From NCBI RefSeq assembly GCF_052324685.1, contig NC_135220.1:24676678-24740677 (forward strand): DNA of 64,000 bases, in the 5' to 3' direction. The notes under the pieces were generated by a model. It worked only from the letters and a program-made list of their open reading frames with translations. It did no database searches and was not told the origin of the DNA. Positions 31,001 to 43,145 of the stretch are shown here, one piece after another (position 1 is the first letter of the stretch; the number at the start of each line of letters is the position of its first letter). The DNA comes from Brachyhypopomus gauderio. Its lineage: Eukaryota > Chordata > Actinopteri > Gymnotiformes > Hypopomidae. A program made the position numbers and the translations under genes.

Positions 31001-32006
31001 TCAAAAGAGATCAAAGAGTTATATTTGGTTAAAAGAGAGATTAACTTTATTAATTTCCAAAGCAAAATTATACTGCATTTGTATATTGCAGTATTGTGCA
31101 CATGAGGTACACTAAAAAGATGTACTTCTGTTTACACTGCTGGAGTAGCATTTGTTTCAAGAAGTGTGCTATGCAGCCTTAAATAATTTTTAAGTTTTCC
31201 AATTAATAAATTCTTCAGACCAGTCACCCTGCCTACCCAACTTTTTATGTGATCTCTGTGTTTGTAGACACATGCCAAAACAACTGAACTGGCAATGGAA
31301 GCACTGGTAAACATTGTTTACTCTCATTCACAGGTATAACACACACATTTGTCATTGGCTGAAGTTTGCATCTGGGAAAACAGGCTTACTTCACATAAAA
31401 TTATGTATGGTTCCATGACATTTATAATTCTTCACCTGCTGGTTGAACCCAGCTCTGCAAAGTTGTGCTCGACATAGTGACTTCCTCAGCTGCACTTCCT
31501 CAGTTCTTTCCCTCTCTATAAGTATCCTCCTTTCGGAAGGCATTGCCCACTGTAAACACCCAATGCATGTAAACATTATATAAAAAATACATTATTAAAA
31601 CACGTCAGCCCTTACGGTGGCTGACAAGACCCATCACACTGAAAACATGATGGAATTTGGCTACACCACAAGTGTTGTAGCAGCATCTACCAAGTGAAAA
31701 GTAATTCATTCTGATTTTATCACAGGTAAGCTGGCTAACTTATATGATACAGAATGAAAAACTAGCTTCATTTTAATAATACATTTTCTATGGTGTTAAC
31801 ATTTTTCAGCTTATTAGAGACAAACATCTGTTACAAAAACAACTTTTTTTGTCTTAGTTTTATGGGTGCTGGTTCTCAATTTAAAGGTGCTTGAGTGAAT
31901 CTAAAAATGGCCAAGACACCCTTATGTTCTGAATCGATCGCAAAAAAAAGTCATGTATTTTTCCTGAAATACTGAAATCAACTATATGCAGTACATAAAC
32001 AACATG
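31001..32006. other. intergenic DNA downstream of the unrecognised gene
   Basis: No gene or named repeat is visible. A minus-strand AATAAA (tttatt at 32007-32012 on the plus strand) marks a likely transcript end for the neighbour at 32124. Confidence 0.4.
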
Positions 32007-32123
32007 TTTATTTGTTTCATTCATCTTGTTTGCAGAGAGTATGAATTCACAGGCTTGATGGCAAAATGGACCCCATTAATGCTGAATTTCAATGTTTGAT
32101 CAACAGGTTCAGTTCAGATCGAG

Positions 32124-33167
32124 TTATTCCTGTTCATTCTCTGGTCTGCTCATCTTGCTGGGGCTGCTCTCTGTCTCTGAGCTATGAGAGGAGTTTGGGG
32201 TGTTTGTCTCTCTCCTCCTTTTCCTAGAGCTACTTTGCTCCATCTGGTTTCTGCAGTTCTGGCCCACATCAGAAGCAGCATTGGAGATGTGAGCTCTGAC
32301 CTCATCAGGAGCTGCCAGACTGTTTCCACACCAGGAGCTGTGCTGAGCTTGGTTATTCTGCTGTGTCACAGAGAAATGAGGGCTTGGTGTCCTGGAGGTA
32401 TCAGTAGATTGTGGCACAATGTAAATTGGATACCATCCAGGTGAGTGATCATCCCCTGCCAAATTGTAGCTGAGAGCCCATGCATCGGCCTTCCAAGTCA
32501 TCATGGTAAACAGAGGGTAGTCCCTGCCAAAATTTGGAACAATGTAGTCAAACGGCAGGGGAGACCGTGGGCGTCTTTTGGCATGCTTTGATTGGGCACA
32601 ACGAATTTCAGCAATGACTCTCTTTTGTTCATCTTCTTCTTCAAGATCATGCGGCATACAAAAGTTGCTGCAGGTGGTGCTGGTTGATTGCTGCTCTCCT
32701 GGATGTTTACTAGTGAACGGATTCACTAGTGTGTTTCTGTCTGGTCTGTGGTTTCGTAGATAATTGTGGATGGGATCTACGTGTTTGTTCAGGCTGCCCA
32801 GAGATGAATCTGTAAGAACCTCATCCTCTTCCTCAGTGGCAGCTGCTGGAAACTGAAAGGAGAAATTTTCCAAATGGCCAAAGAGGTAAGCTGATGTGTC
32901 CAGAGGAGTCCACTCATCGTAATCCGGACTTTCATCATCAGAATCTTTACCCTGTTCTGTCACATCCTCCCTCACAAATTCGCCCTGATGCTGGGGGCTT
33001 TCTAGGAGAGGTAGATGACTTTCAACCTCTCCCCCACTGCTGTTGAAGATGAGGGCCTGAGGTACAGTGGTTTCCTCTGGTGCCGTCTCTGCAGGAGTCA
33101 GAGGGGCATCCCACTTAACACACTCATTCACATCGGATCTGCACACTGAGGAGAGAAAAGGTTTCAT
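32124..33167 (-). CDS. unrecognised acidic protein with basic C-terminal tail, probable terminal exon
   Basis: An uninterrupted minus-strand frame of 347 codons from the ATG at 33167. I do not recognise the family. The first half is acidic and Ser/Pro-rich (KDSDDESPDYDEWTPLDTS, TEEEDEVL, LEEEDEQKR). A middle block is rich in aromatics (FDYIVPNFGRDYPLFTMMTW, then GWYPIYIVP). The tail has a likely nuclear localisation signal (SSSRKRRRE) in a Ser/Glu-rich end. There is no signal peptide, membrane segment or zinc motif. CTCTCCTCAG just after the ATG is a good acceptor, giving an alternative exon edge at 33145 and making this the last exon of a longer gene. A 30-nt segment near 33430-33465, bounded by AG and GTATGT, could be the previous exon. 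A poly(A) signal about 110 nt past the stop supports a real terminal exon. Confidence 0.62.
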   Translation of the reverse strand: MKPFLSSVCRSDVNECVKWDAPLTPAETAPEETTVPQALIFNSSGGEVESHLPLLESPQHQGEFVREDVTEQGKDSDDESPDYDEWTPLDTSAYLFGHLENFSFQFPAAATEEEDEVLTDSSLGSLNKHVDPIHNYLRNHRPDRNTLVNPFTSKHPGEQQSTSTTCSNFCMPHDLEEEDEQKRVIAEIRCAQSKHAKRRPRSPLPFDYIVPNFGRDYPLFTMMTWKADAWALSYNLAGDDHSPGWYPIYIVPQSTDTSRTPSPHFSVTQQNNQAQHSSWCGNSLAAPDEVRAHISNAASDVGQNCRNQMEQSSSRKRRRETNTPNSSHSSETESSPSKMSRPENEQE

Positions 33168-33669
33168 CAGGTCCCTACTATTGCAGGATTGCAGAGCGTA
33201 CTGTCTGGTTTTGAATTACATAAGTCAGGTGATCTGGTTTTTGCTACAGGTATGTGTGGTTTTGGCAAATCTGACAAACACAAACATACTTCCAGCTTTA
33301 ACAGTACAGCCCCAGACTCCTCCCTCTGGGCATGTCTGTGACTACATGTATATGTTCGTCTATGTATGTTTACTTCCATGTGTGTGTTCCCAGTCTGTGT
33401 TGTTCCCTTCACCAGTCCCAAAATATTTTTGTGAACATACCTTTGCAGTCGACCCGATGCAGATTAATGACTGGGAACATTTTCTAGAGACAACTCTAGA
33501 ATTTCTAAGCTATCTTTGTTTGAAACTACTACACTACAAAACTACTACTAAACTACTAAAACGTTTGCTTCTTCCACCTTCCTTGATGTCCTTTGCAGCA
33601 CTGAAGTATTTGCTAATTAAATTAGAATTTAGAAGCTGTCAATGTTCTAAAATAAGCATTTGGAGTGAT

Positions 33670-34403
33670 GTCACAAAAGGGTCCGCATTTCTCGGCTGGG
33701 AGTACACGTTCGTCCACCAGAGGCGGAGGTTGTGGAAGATTTGAGCATTTGCCCTAGCATCTAGCTCCGATCCGCTAGCATCTAGCTCCGATCCGCTAGC
33801 ATCTAGCTCCGATCCGCTAGCATCTAGCCCCGATCCGCTAGCATCTAGCCCCGATCCGCTAGCATCTAGCCCCGATCCGCTAGCATCTAGCTCCGATCCG
33901 CTAGCATCTAGCCCCGATCCGCTAGCATCTAGCCCCGATCCGCTAGCATCTAGCCCCGATCCGCTAGCATCTAGCCCCGATCCGCTAGCATCTAGCCCCG
34001 ATCCGCTAGCATCTAGCCCCGATCCGCTAGCATCTAGCCCCGCTCCGCTAGCATCTAGCTCCGATCCGCTAGCATCTAGCCCCGATCCGCTAGCATCTAG
34101 CCCCGATCCGCTAGCATCTAGCCCCGCTCCGCTAGCATCTAGCCCCGATCCGCTAGCATCTAGCCCCGATCCGCTAGCATCTAGCCCCGCTCCGCTAGCA
34201 TCTAGCCCCGCTCCGCTAGCATCTAGCCCCGATCCGCTAGCATCTAGCCCCGCTCCGCTAGCATATAGCCCCGCTCCGCTAGCATCTAGCCCCGATCCGC
34301 TAGCATCTAGCTAGAAAAGAGCAAGCTCACGGCGGGGAGTACACATTCGTGGTGGATGTACGTGTACTCCCAGCCGAGAGCTTGCTCTTTCAAATGCGGA
34401 CAG
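33670..34403. mobile_element. inverted-repeat element with a minisatellite core
   Basis: The left end (gtccgcatttctcggctggg then agtacacgttcgtccacca) recurs inverted at the right end, about 34340-34403. The right end also has an extra internal stem around aagagcaagctc. The core is the 21-bp array. A TIR-type DNA transposon captured by repeat expansion is the simplest reading. No target duplication could be fixed. Confidence 0.55.
33752..34315. repeat. 21-bp minisatellite, about 26 copies
   Basis: The unit is gctagcatctagccccgatcc, with variants tccgat/cccgct, and extends over about 560 bp. The plus-strand frame reading LASSPDP per unit has no stop inside the array, because 21 is divisible by three, but it has no ATG or splice context. 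Confidence 0.97.
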
Positions 34404-35146
34404 CAACTGTTACACTAAAACCGGCTCTGAAACTAGCTCTGATCGGTAGCATCTAGCTCATCCAGCTCTGACCATCACTTTGCTGTCGACTATATTGGAC
34501 ACTGAATAAACAACAACACTTAATAACTTGGTGTGTGTCATGAACTTTGTTGATACTGATGTAAACCAAACAATCAATAGCTGACGTTACTTGGCTTGCT
34601 AACCTAGCTAGATATTGTTAACTAAAGCTGTCAGTATCATTCGTAATATTATAATGTATATCATAATATGGACTGTTTTACCACTCCGTAGGATGACTAA
34701 TGGAACTAGCTATACGTTAAATAATAGTTAGTTACCTCGCTAGTGCTAGCTGGTGTCACATTACCCTGGTATGAGTGAATAAATTCTTCTACAAACAATT
34801 TGTAGCCTCTATTCAACTTGGAACCCTTCTGAGGTGAATTGACAACAACTAACTTCTGCGAGTACAGGAACTTGTTTTACCCGGCGGTGACGTATTTCCG
34901 CTTTGTTGTGAAAAGGGCCTATTAGAACACACATTTGTAGCAGTAAAAAGAAGCACAGACTTACTGAGCTAATGGAACAGGTATGACGAAAACGGGGATT
35001 ATGCATACAGTACAAAAACACCTTCCATTGATTATATTTACCTTGTGGTGTTGCGTAGTACACACACACACACACACACAAATGTATGCATTCTACACCA
35101 CAGATTTCCCATTATAGCTTAATCCTAGGCTGGGTCTATAAAGTGG
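34404..35146. other. intergenic DNA, nothing recognised
   Basis: Unique-looking AT-rich sequence with a short (CA)n at about 35060-35080. It could hold upstream exons of the gene at 32124-33167, but I cannot identify any. Confidence 0.3.
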
Positions 35147-35310
35147 TGTCAATTCCAGGTTCAGAGATTAAAAGTCCTCACCAGGATTTTGCTCAAGCTA
35201 ATTAGATTTTCTAATTAGCAATCCAGGTAAAATTGGTGGAATCAACACAATCCAGGAAGCCTGAGCAAAATCCTGGTGAGGACTTTTAATCTCTGAACCT
35301 GGAATTGACA
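35147..35310. mobile_element. palindromic MITE-like element
   Basis: Two arms of about 51 bp (35147-35197 and 35260-35310) are reverse complements. The left arm begins tgtcaattccaggttcagag and the right arm ends ctctgaacctggaattgaca. The 62-bp centre contains its own aattagattttctaatt stem. It would form a long hairpin if transcribed. Confidence 0.85.
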
Positions 35311-35592
35311 GCACTACTACAAACATGTATATTGTATAATGATATATTTTTTATTTAAATTTTCAGATTTTAACACAAATAAACAGAACAATAACAGTAA
35401 ACTGTCCCCATCCCACCCATCTCATCAGGTATATAAAATAACAACAATGTATAATAAAATCAGCAGCATTGTAAATTAACAATTATAAATGAACAACTAC
35501 ATCAATAAACAACATGTGCAACAACAGCATGTGCAAAACAAAAGTACAACTTAAACAAAAGGCCAATTGGACAACACCACACATATATATTA

Positions 35593-37115
35593 TACACTGC
35601 TCAAAAAAATAAAGGGAACACTTAAACAACACAATATAACTCCAAGTCAACCACATTCTGTGAAACCAACCTGTTCAGTTAGGAAGCAACACTGATTGTC
35701 AATCAATTTCACCTGCTGTTGTGCAAATGGAATAGACAACAGGTAGAAATGAGAGGCAATTAGCAAGACCCCCTATAAAGGAGTGGTTCTGCAGGTGGGG
35801 ACCACAGACCACTTCTCAGTACCTATGCTTTCTGGCTGATGTTTTGATCACTTTTGAATGTTGGTGGTGCTTTCACACTCGTGGTAGCATGAGACGGACT
35901 CTACAACCCACACAAGTGGCTCAGGTAGTGCAGCTTATCCAGGATGGCACATCAATGCGAGCTGTGGCAAGAAGGTTTGCTGTGTCTGTCAGCGTAGTGT
36001 CCAGAGGCTGGAGGCGCTACCAGGAGACAGGCCAGTACACCAGGAGACGTGGAGGAGGCCGTAGGAGGGCAACAACCCAGCAGCAGGACCGCTACCTCCG
36101 CCTTTGTGCAAGAAGGAACAGGAGGAGCACTGCCAGAGCCCTGCAAAATGACCTCCAGCAGGCCACTAATGTGCATGTGTCTGCACAAACAGTTAGAAAC
36201 CGACTCCATGAGGATGGTATGAGGGCCCAACGTCCACAGATGGGGGGTTATGCTCACAGCCCAACACCGTGCAGGACGCTTGGCATTTGCCAGAGAACAC
36301 CAGGATTGACAAATTCGCCACTGGCGCCTTGTGCTCTTCACACTGAGCACATGTGACAGACATGACGGAGTCTGGAGATGCCGTGGAGAGCGATCTGCTG
36401 CCTGCAACATCCTTCAGCATGACCGGTTTGGCTCTAGGTCAGTAATGGTGTGGGGTGGCATTTCTTTGGAGGGCCACACAGCCCTCCAGGTGCTCACCAG
36501 AGGTAGCCTGACTGCCATTAGGTACCGAGATGAGATCCTCAGACCCCTTGTGAGACCATATGCTGGTGCGGTTGGCCCTGGGTTCCTCCTAATGCAGGAC
36601 AATGCTAGACCACATGTGGCTGGAGAGTGTCAGCAGTTCCTGCAAGATGAAGACATTGAAGCTATGGACTGGCCCACCCGTTCCCCAGACCTGAATCCGA
36701 TTGAGTACATCTGGGACATCATGTCTCGCTTCATCCACCAACGTCACGTTGCACCACAGACTGTCCAGGTGTTGGCAGATGCTTTAGTCCAGGTCTGGGG
36801 GGAGATCCCTCAGGAGACCATCTGCCACATCATCAGGAGCATGCCCAGGCGTTGTAGGGAGGTCATACAGGCACGTGGAGGCCACACAATACTGAGCCTC
36901 ATTTTGACTTGTTTTAAGGACATTACATCAAAGTTGGATCAGCCTGTAGTGTATTTTTCCACTTTAATTTTGTGTGTGGCTCCAAATCCCGGCCTCCATT
37001 GGTTAATAAATGTGATTTCCATTGATGATTTTTATGTGATTTTGTTGTCAGCACATTCAACTTTGTACAGAACAAAGTATTCAATGAGAATATTTCATTC
37101 ATTCAGATCTAGGAT
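35593..37115 (+). mobile_element. Tc1-like transposon, 3' end lost
   Basis: The left terminal repeat is present (cactgctcaaaaaaataaag, next to TA), and the element body continues to about 37115. There the expected right repeat is absent and the sequence becomes a (TA)n run. It cannot have moved since losing that end. It lies 280 bp from the palindromic MITE. Confidence 0.88.
35889..36900 (+). pseudogene. broken Tc1-family transposase
   Basis: The N-terminal helix-turn-helix pair is readable from the ATG at 35889 ([20 protein letters not shown], then [12 protein letters not shown]). A one-base excess, probably in the G6 run at 36242-36247, shifts the frame. The remaining catalytic domain continues in another frame with QDNARPH and SPDLNPIEYIWD, holding the second Asp and the Glu/Asp region. 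Where Tc1 enzymes have FTDES with the first catalytic Asp, the sequence goes straight from LVLF to TLSTC at about 36335-36345, so that Asp is gone. The frame also reads through the expected C-terminus. It is non-functional on three counts. Confidence 0.85.
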
Positions 37116-37204
37116 ATATATATATATTAGATAAAAACGGTCTGCAAGCGAGTTACATTTAATTAGTGGTGGCCTTATGTGTTCATTTATTCCTTGTTAC
37201 CTCT

Positions 37205-37375
37205 CCTTGTTGGCCTGACATCACTTTAGCCCTCAGATCTAACTGGCAATATGGCATATTGTGTAGTTTTGCTCAAGTGAAATGATACAGTTCAATTGCA
37301 GATGCTTGCTGCTATATGCCTCTAATGACTCAGGCCAAGCAAAGGTCATATGCATCATACTTAACATGTGCCTAT
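37205..37375 (-). repeat. inverted single copy of the roughly 190-bp satellite unit
   Basis: Reverse-complemented, the blocks gatgcatatgacctttgctt, ggcctgagtcattagaggca and cagttagatctgagggctaa match units of the array at 40150-41100, with divergence. It sits about 2.8 kb left of the array in opposite orientation. Confidence 0.75.
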
Positions 37376-38190
37376 CTATTGGATAAACTAGACTTCAGTT
37401 TGTATAATAGTATTACTAATGCAATTAAAATATTATATAATGTTAATAGTGCAGTCTATTAATATTGTATTTAGAGAAATTTCAACAACATACTTGTAGG
37501 CCTTATTAATTTAGACTCACACAAATGAATTCTCCGACATAGAGACCAAGTTTTTCCCTAAAAGAAAATCATCATAACTCCACCAAATTCAATTTCCATT
37601 GGTATATTCAATGCATTTTTCAACTCTGGCCAGGAATAGCCCTCTCTTCTCAAGAATCAGATCTGTTTTAATTATAAAACAGCACATTTACAAAGCATAT
37701 TGTAAAATTTTAAAATCTAAAAGATTGTTTAGGTATTCTCTTTAAAAAAGTTGTTTTAGACAGACAGGTGTATGTCAACCTGTTCTTATGCAGCATTGGG
37801 AAATAACTGTCTGGTTGTTATGCGTCTCTTTTTTTCCTGGCCCTGTACAATAATACAGCTAGTGATCCACTCCCATTCACAGTACCATGTATTTGTTTAT
37901 TTCCGTCAGCGTCTCACCATGTGCTTTATGTTTATGTAGCCCTTGTCGGCACCGCCCATTGGTAACATTCTTCACTTCTCCATTATCACTCTCTGTACAT
38001 TTAGGTGTACTCCATTATCCCGTCTCTCCTTTGCTCTTTATTGTTTATGTCTTATTGGTTATTGCTGCTCTATGCTTGTGCCTGTTTTCGTGGCATTCAG
38101 TGTTCACTACGTTTTCAAGTTTGCTCGTCGAGTTGTGTTTCCACTTGCGACTCGCGATTTTGTGTATTTCACTACAATATTTCACTACTA
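37376..38190. other. intergenic DNA, nothing recognised
   Basis: AT-rich sequence with long chance open frames (37887-38528, 37943-38665) that run into microsatellite and transposon DNA. There is no family similarity. Confidence 0.35.
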
Positions 38191-38199
38191 TCTATATCT

Positions 38200-38223
38200 A
38201 TCAATCTCTCTCTCTCTCTCTCA

Positions 38224-38306
<83 letters not shown>
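38200..38306. repeat. (TC)n-(TA)n compound microsatellite
   Basis: CT repeats from about 38204 to 38248 are followed by about 28 TA units up to the terminal repeat of the neighbouring Tc1 copy. TA is the Tc1 target, so the transposon inserted in or beside this run. Confidence 0.93.
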
Positions 38307-38309
<3 letters not shown>

Positions 38310-38524
38310 TGCTGGCCAAAAGTATTGGCACCCCTGCAATTCTGTCAGATAATACTTTGCAGAAATCAGAAAATGATTGCAATCACAAATGCTTTGGTAT
38401 TAATATCTTCATTTATTTTGCTTGGAATGAAAAAAAGAACACAAAAGAGAATGGAAGTCAAATCAATAATCATTTTGCACAAAACTCCAAAAATGGGCCG
38501 GACAAAAGTATTGGCACCCTCAGC

Positions 38525-39952
<1,428 letters not shown>

Positions 39953-40149
39953 TTAACTGGCTGCAAATGTGATTTAGTTATTGCCACCACCTGTTATGTG
40001 CCACAGGTAAGTAACAGGTGCTGTTAATTACACAAATTAGAGAAGCATCACACGGTTTTTCAAAGGGTGCCAAAACAAAACAAAATATTAAACTTTTGAT
40101 ACAAACATCACTGGAACTTTCATGCAAAGTGCACAAAACAGGTTTATCT

Positions 40150-41110
40150 GACCTGCCATGAATCTGGCCTGCCATCAGTGTGCACTTACATATTGGCAGT
40201 TAGATCTGTTAAAATCAGGTTTCTCCTACATATAGGAACCTGTTATGTATGATGCATTTGAGTTTTGCCTGGCCCGACACCTTAGAGGCATACAGCAAGC
40301 CTATGAAATTGCCCCTCAATCATTTTACCTGTGCACACCACTCAATGTTTCATGTTTCCAGTTAGATTTGAGGGCTAAAATGATGTCGGGCCAGGACAAA
40401 ATCAGGTTTCTCTTACAGATAGTAACGCGATACATGTGATGCATGCATTGGTTGTCTGGCCCAATGCCTTATAGACATGCAGCAAGCCTCTGAAATTGCC
40501 CCTCTGAATCATTTCATCTGTGCGCTTTACTCAATATGCTGTGTTTCTAGTTAGATTTGAGGCATAAAATTATGTTGGGCCAGGCCAAAAACAAGTTTCT
40601 CTTACATATAGGAACCAGGTATTATGATGCATTTGAGCTTTGCCTGGCCCAAGACCTTACAGGCATACAGCAAGCCTCTGAAATTGCCCCTCTGATCCAT
40701 TTCACCTGTGCGCTTAACTACTCAATATGTCATGTTTCCAGTTAGATTTGAGGCATAAAATGATGTTGGGCCAGGCCAAAATCAGAGTCCTCATACATAT
40801 AGGAACTAGTTATGTATGATGCATGTGTTGCTTGTCTGGCCTGACGCCGTGTAGACATACAGCAGGCCTCTGAACTTGCCCCTCTGAACCATTTCAGTGC
40901 GCTTTCTGTGCGCTTAACTACTCAATATGCCGTGTTTCCAGATAGATTTGAGGTATAAAATGATGTTGGATCAGGCTAAAATCAGGTTTCTCTCTTCATG
41001 ATGCTGTTGTTATTTCTCTGGCCCACCATCAATAAGGCCTTCAATAAGCCTCTGCAACTGCCCCTTTAAATCCGTTCACCTATCTGCCCACTGCTCAATA
41101 TACCATGTTG
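40150..41110 (+). repeat. roughly 190-bp satellite-like array, 4-5 units
   Basis: The marker aatcaggtttctc or its variants occurs at about 40213, 40399, 40588, 40779 and 40981, giving spacings of 186-202. Units share tggcccgacaccttagaggc, atacagcaagcctctgaaat and cagttagatttgaggcataa. Identity between units is moderate, so the array is not very young. Confidence 0.85.
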
Positions 41111-41800
41111 TGTGCTGGTATTTCTTCTTCCAATTAATTTGTGTTCTAGAACAGCATTTCTGTGTTTTTAGTTTTCAAATCTAAGAATATGTTTCCTTAC
41201 GTTAGAAATGCTGACGAATTCAATCATCATGTACAAATTGCATACAATTGGAACGACTTGAAATAGAAACCATTTTACAAAAGGAATGCTTTCATTATAT
41301 TTTAATATTTTTTTCTACATTCACAAAATCAGTATGGGAGACAATAACCTCTTAAATGTATGCTCCTACGCTCGTTTGTTTAATATATCTCTTTTAAACA
41401 AAGTGCGCAGCAAACACGCATCGTGAACACACCCTTTTTGAATAAGGAACCAACTTCAGCCGCTGAATAAGGAGCTGCGAATAAGTAACCAAACGAATCT
41501 CAAACTGCGAACAAGTAACCAACTTCAGCCTCGTTATAATTGCTTCTAATAAATACATTAGCCTCGCTGCGAACACTTTCCACAATCTAACCACTTCTTC
41601 TGCCCCCCTGTGGTCAAAGCTTCTTATTTCATTTCTTTGTCCTTTGACAACCACCATCCGTTTATAAAAATAAAGGTTTTTCATTTTTGGTCTCAATTTT
41701 GTGAAATAACTTTGCCCTAATGCTGGTTATAGGTAATAGATTTAAATATAGAAGACACAACTTCTGCTCTCGTGATGGCCCCTCGCCAGTTGTCATAGCA
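41111..41800. other. intergenic DNA, nothing recognised
   Basis: AT-rich sequence with a small local repetition at 41440-41530 (aaccaacttcagcc and gcgaataagtaacca motifs). No gene is seen. Confidence 0.35.
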
Positions 41801-42183
41801 ACGCTGCGCATACCTCCCACCAACGCGACTCGGGTGTAACGATACTAGATAGCTAGGTGGCTATACGTTTCGTTATATATCACTTTGTAAGAAAACAGCT
41901 GTTGGGATATTTTTACGCCATTTATTGTAGCTATTGATTTAAGATAAGATCATATCTGTTCATCTTAGCTAATTTAACTCACCGGGGCACACTATATAGG
42001 CAGATTAGTCAGTTCTTTGGGCGTTAAAAGGATGGAGCTTTGTAACTGTTCACGTTAGCTAGCTCGCGTGTGGCCTCCGCCTCATCCAGCCAATGGACCG
42101 TATGGGGAAATAAACGGACCGAGCCCAGAGATGTAGCTGTGACATTCCTTCACTTGTGGGGTGGGGTGTTGTTTGTCATTAAG
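41801..42183 (+). promoter_or_regulatory. clip1: candidate clip1 promoter and non-coding first exon
   Basis: This region is less AT-rich than its surroundings. It ends in a strong donor (cattaag|gtaagac, GT at 42184) with no ATG-led frame, about 960 bp before the first coding exon. That fits a 5'UTR exon of clip1. The transcription start is not determined. Confidence 0.4.
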
Positions 42184-43145
42184 GTAAGACATGCCAGCTA
42201 TTCTTTTCATTGCACTAACTAGATAAACAAGCTAGCTAGCTTAAATCATTTGAAATACCAAATACACGCCCAAAACCCTTAATTCGATGTGTGGTTTTAA
42301 GATAGTTTTAACTTAGGACTAGTCAGTTTTTTGTGGCGCTCTCCGTTACATGGTTGGATTGGACGGTAAGTTAGCCTAGCCGCTGAAGTTGGCTGCGCAT
42401 AAAGGCGTTGTCTTCTAGTTCTGATTTATCGGTAACAGTAAAATACTGGCTCGAAGGCAAAATGAATATTTTAACCAATGAGCGTAGCCGCTAAGGTAAA
42501 CTGAGTTATATGTGCTTTAGCCACATGAAAGGAACTACATTAGAAATATAGTTAGCGGTATTTGTAGTCCGGTAGACGGACGCTGCTGTGGACGTGTTGA
42601 CTTGGCTTTGGCGCGCGTGCCGTCAAAACAACGCTAGCTAGCTAACGTTAGCTGAGACAGCTGCAAGCTCCATGCTTGCTAGCTATAGCTAAAAACATTT
42701 GTCTTCAAAAACTAACAAACGAGAATTAATAACTTAAATAAATTGTCTTGACGCAACAGTTTTTTGAGTGCTGTTATTTTAGTGTGTATTTTAGATTATC
42801 TTATTATTCTTAGTATGAATAATCTTATTGTTTCTTATTTGTTGTTTAAACTATTTGTAAGATCGATATAAGTAAAAGAGGTACACAAGTTTTTATCCTA
42901 CTAATGCAGGAAAAAAGTTATGTAATATACAGAGTGTTGAAGATGCTCAGTCAATATGGACAGTAAATACAGCAGATCCTGCCTTTCTTGTATAACAACA
43001 CAGCACAATACGTATTACAACCTTATGTACTATTTATCATTACCTCTACTTACTTTGCTCCAGGAATAATATATTTAAATGCTGGCAAAGCAGTAACATC
43101 CTCACTTTCTCTGCAAACACATTTACATGCACAGAGCAGGGAAAC

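Noticed and set aside
33067-33744. 225-codon plus-strand frame
   Set aside because: It begins antisense to the frame at 32124-33167 and passes into intergenic DNA, with no family resemblance or splice support.
29868-34315. CRISPR-like look of the 53-bp and 21-bp arrays
   Set aside because: The repeats are contiguous without spacers, and the DNA is vertebrate nuclear.
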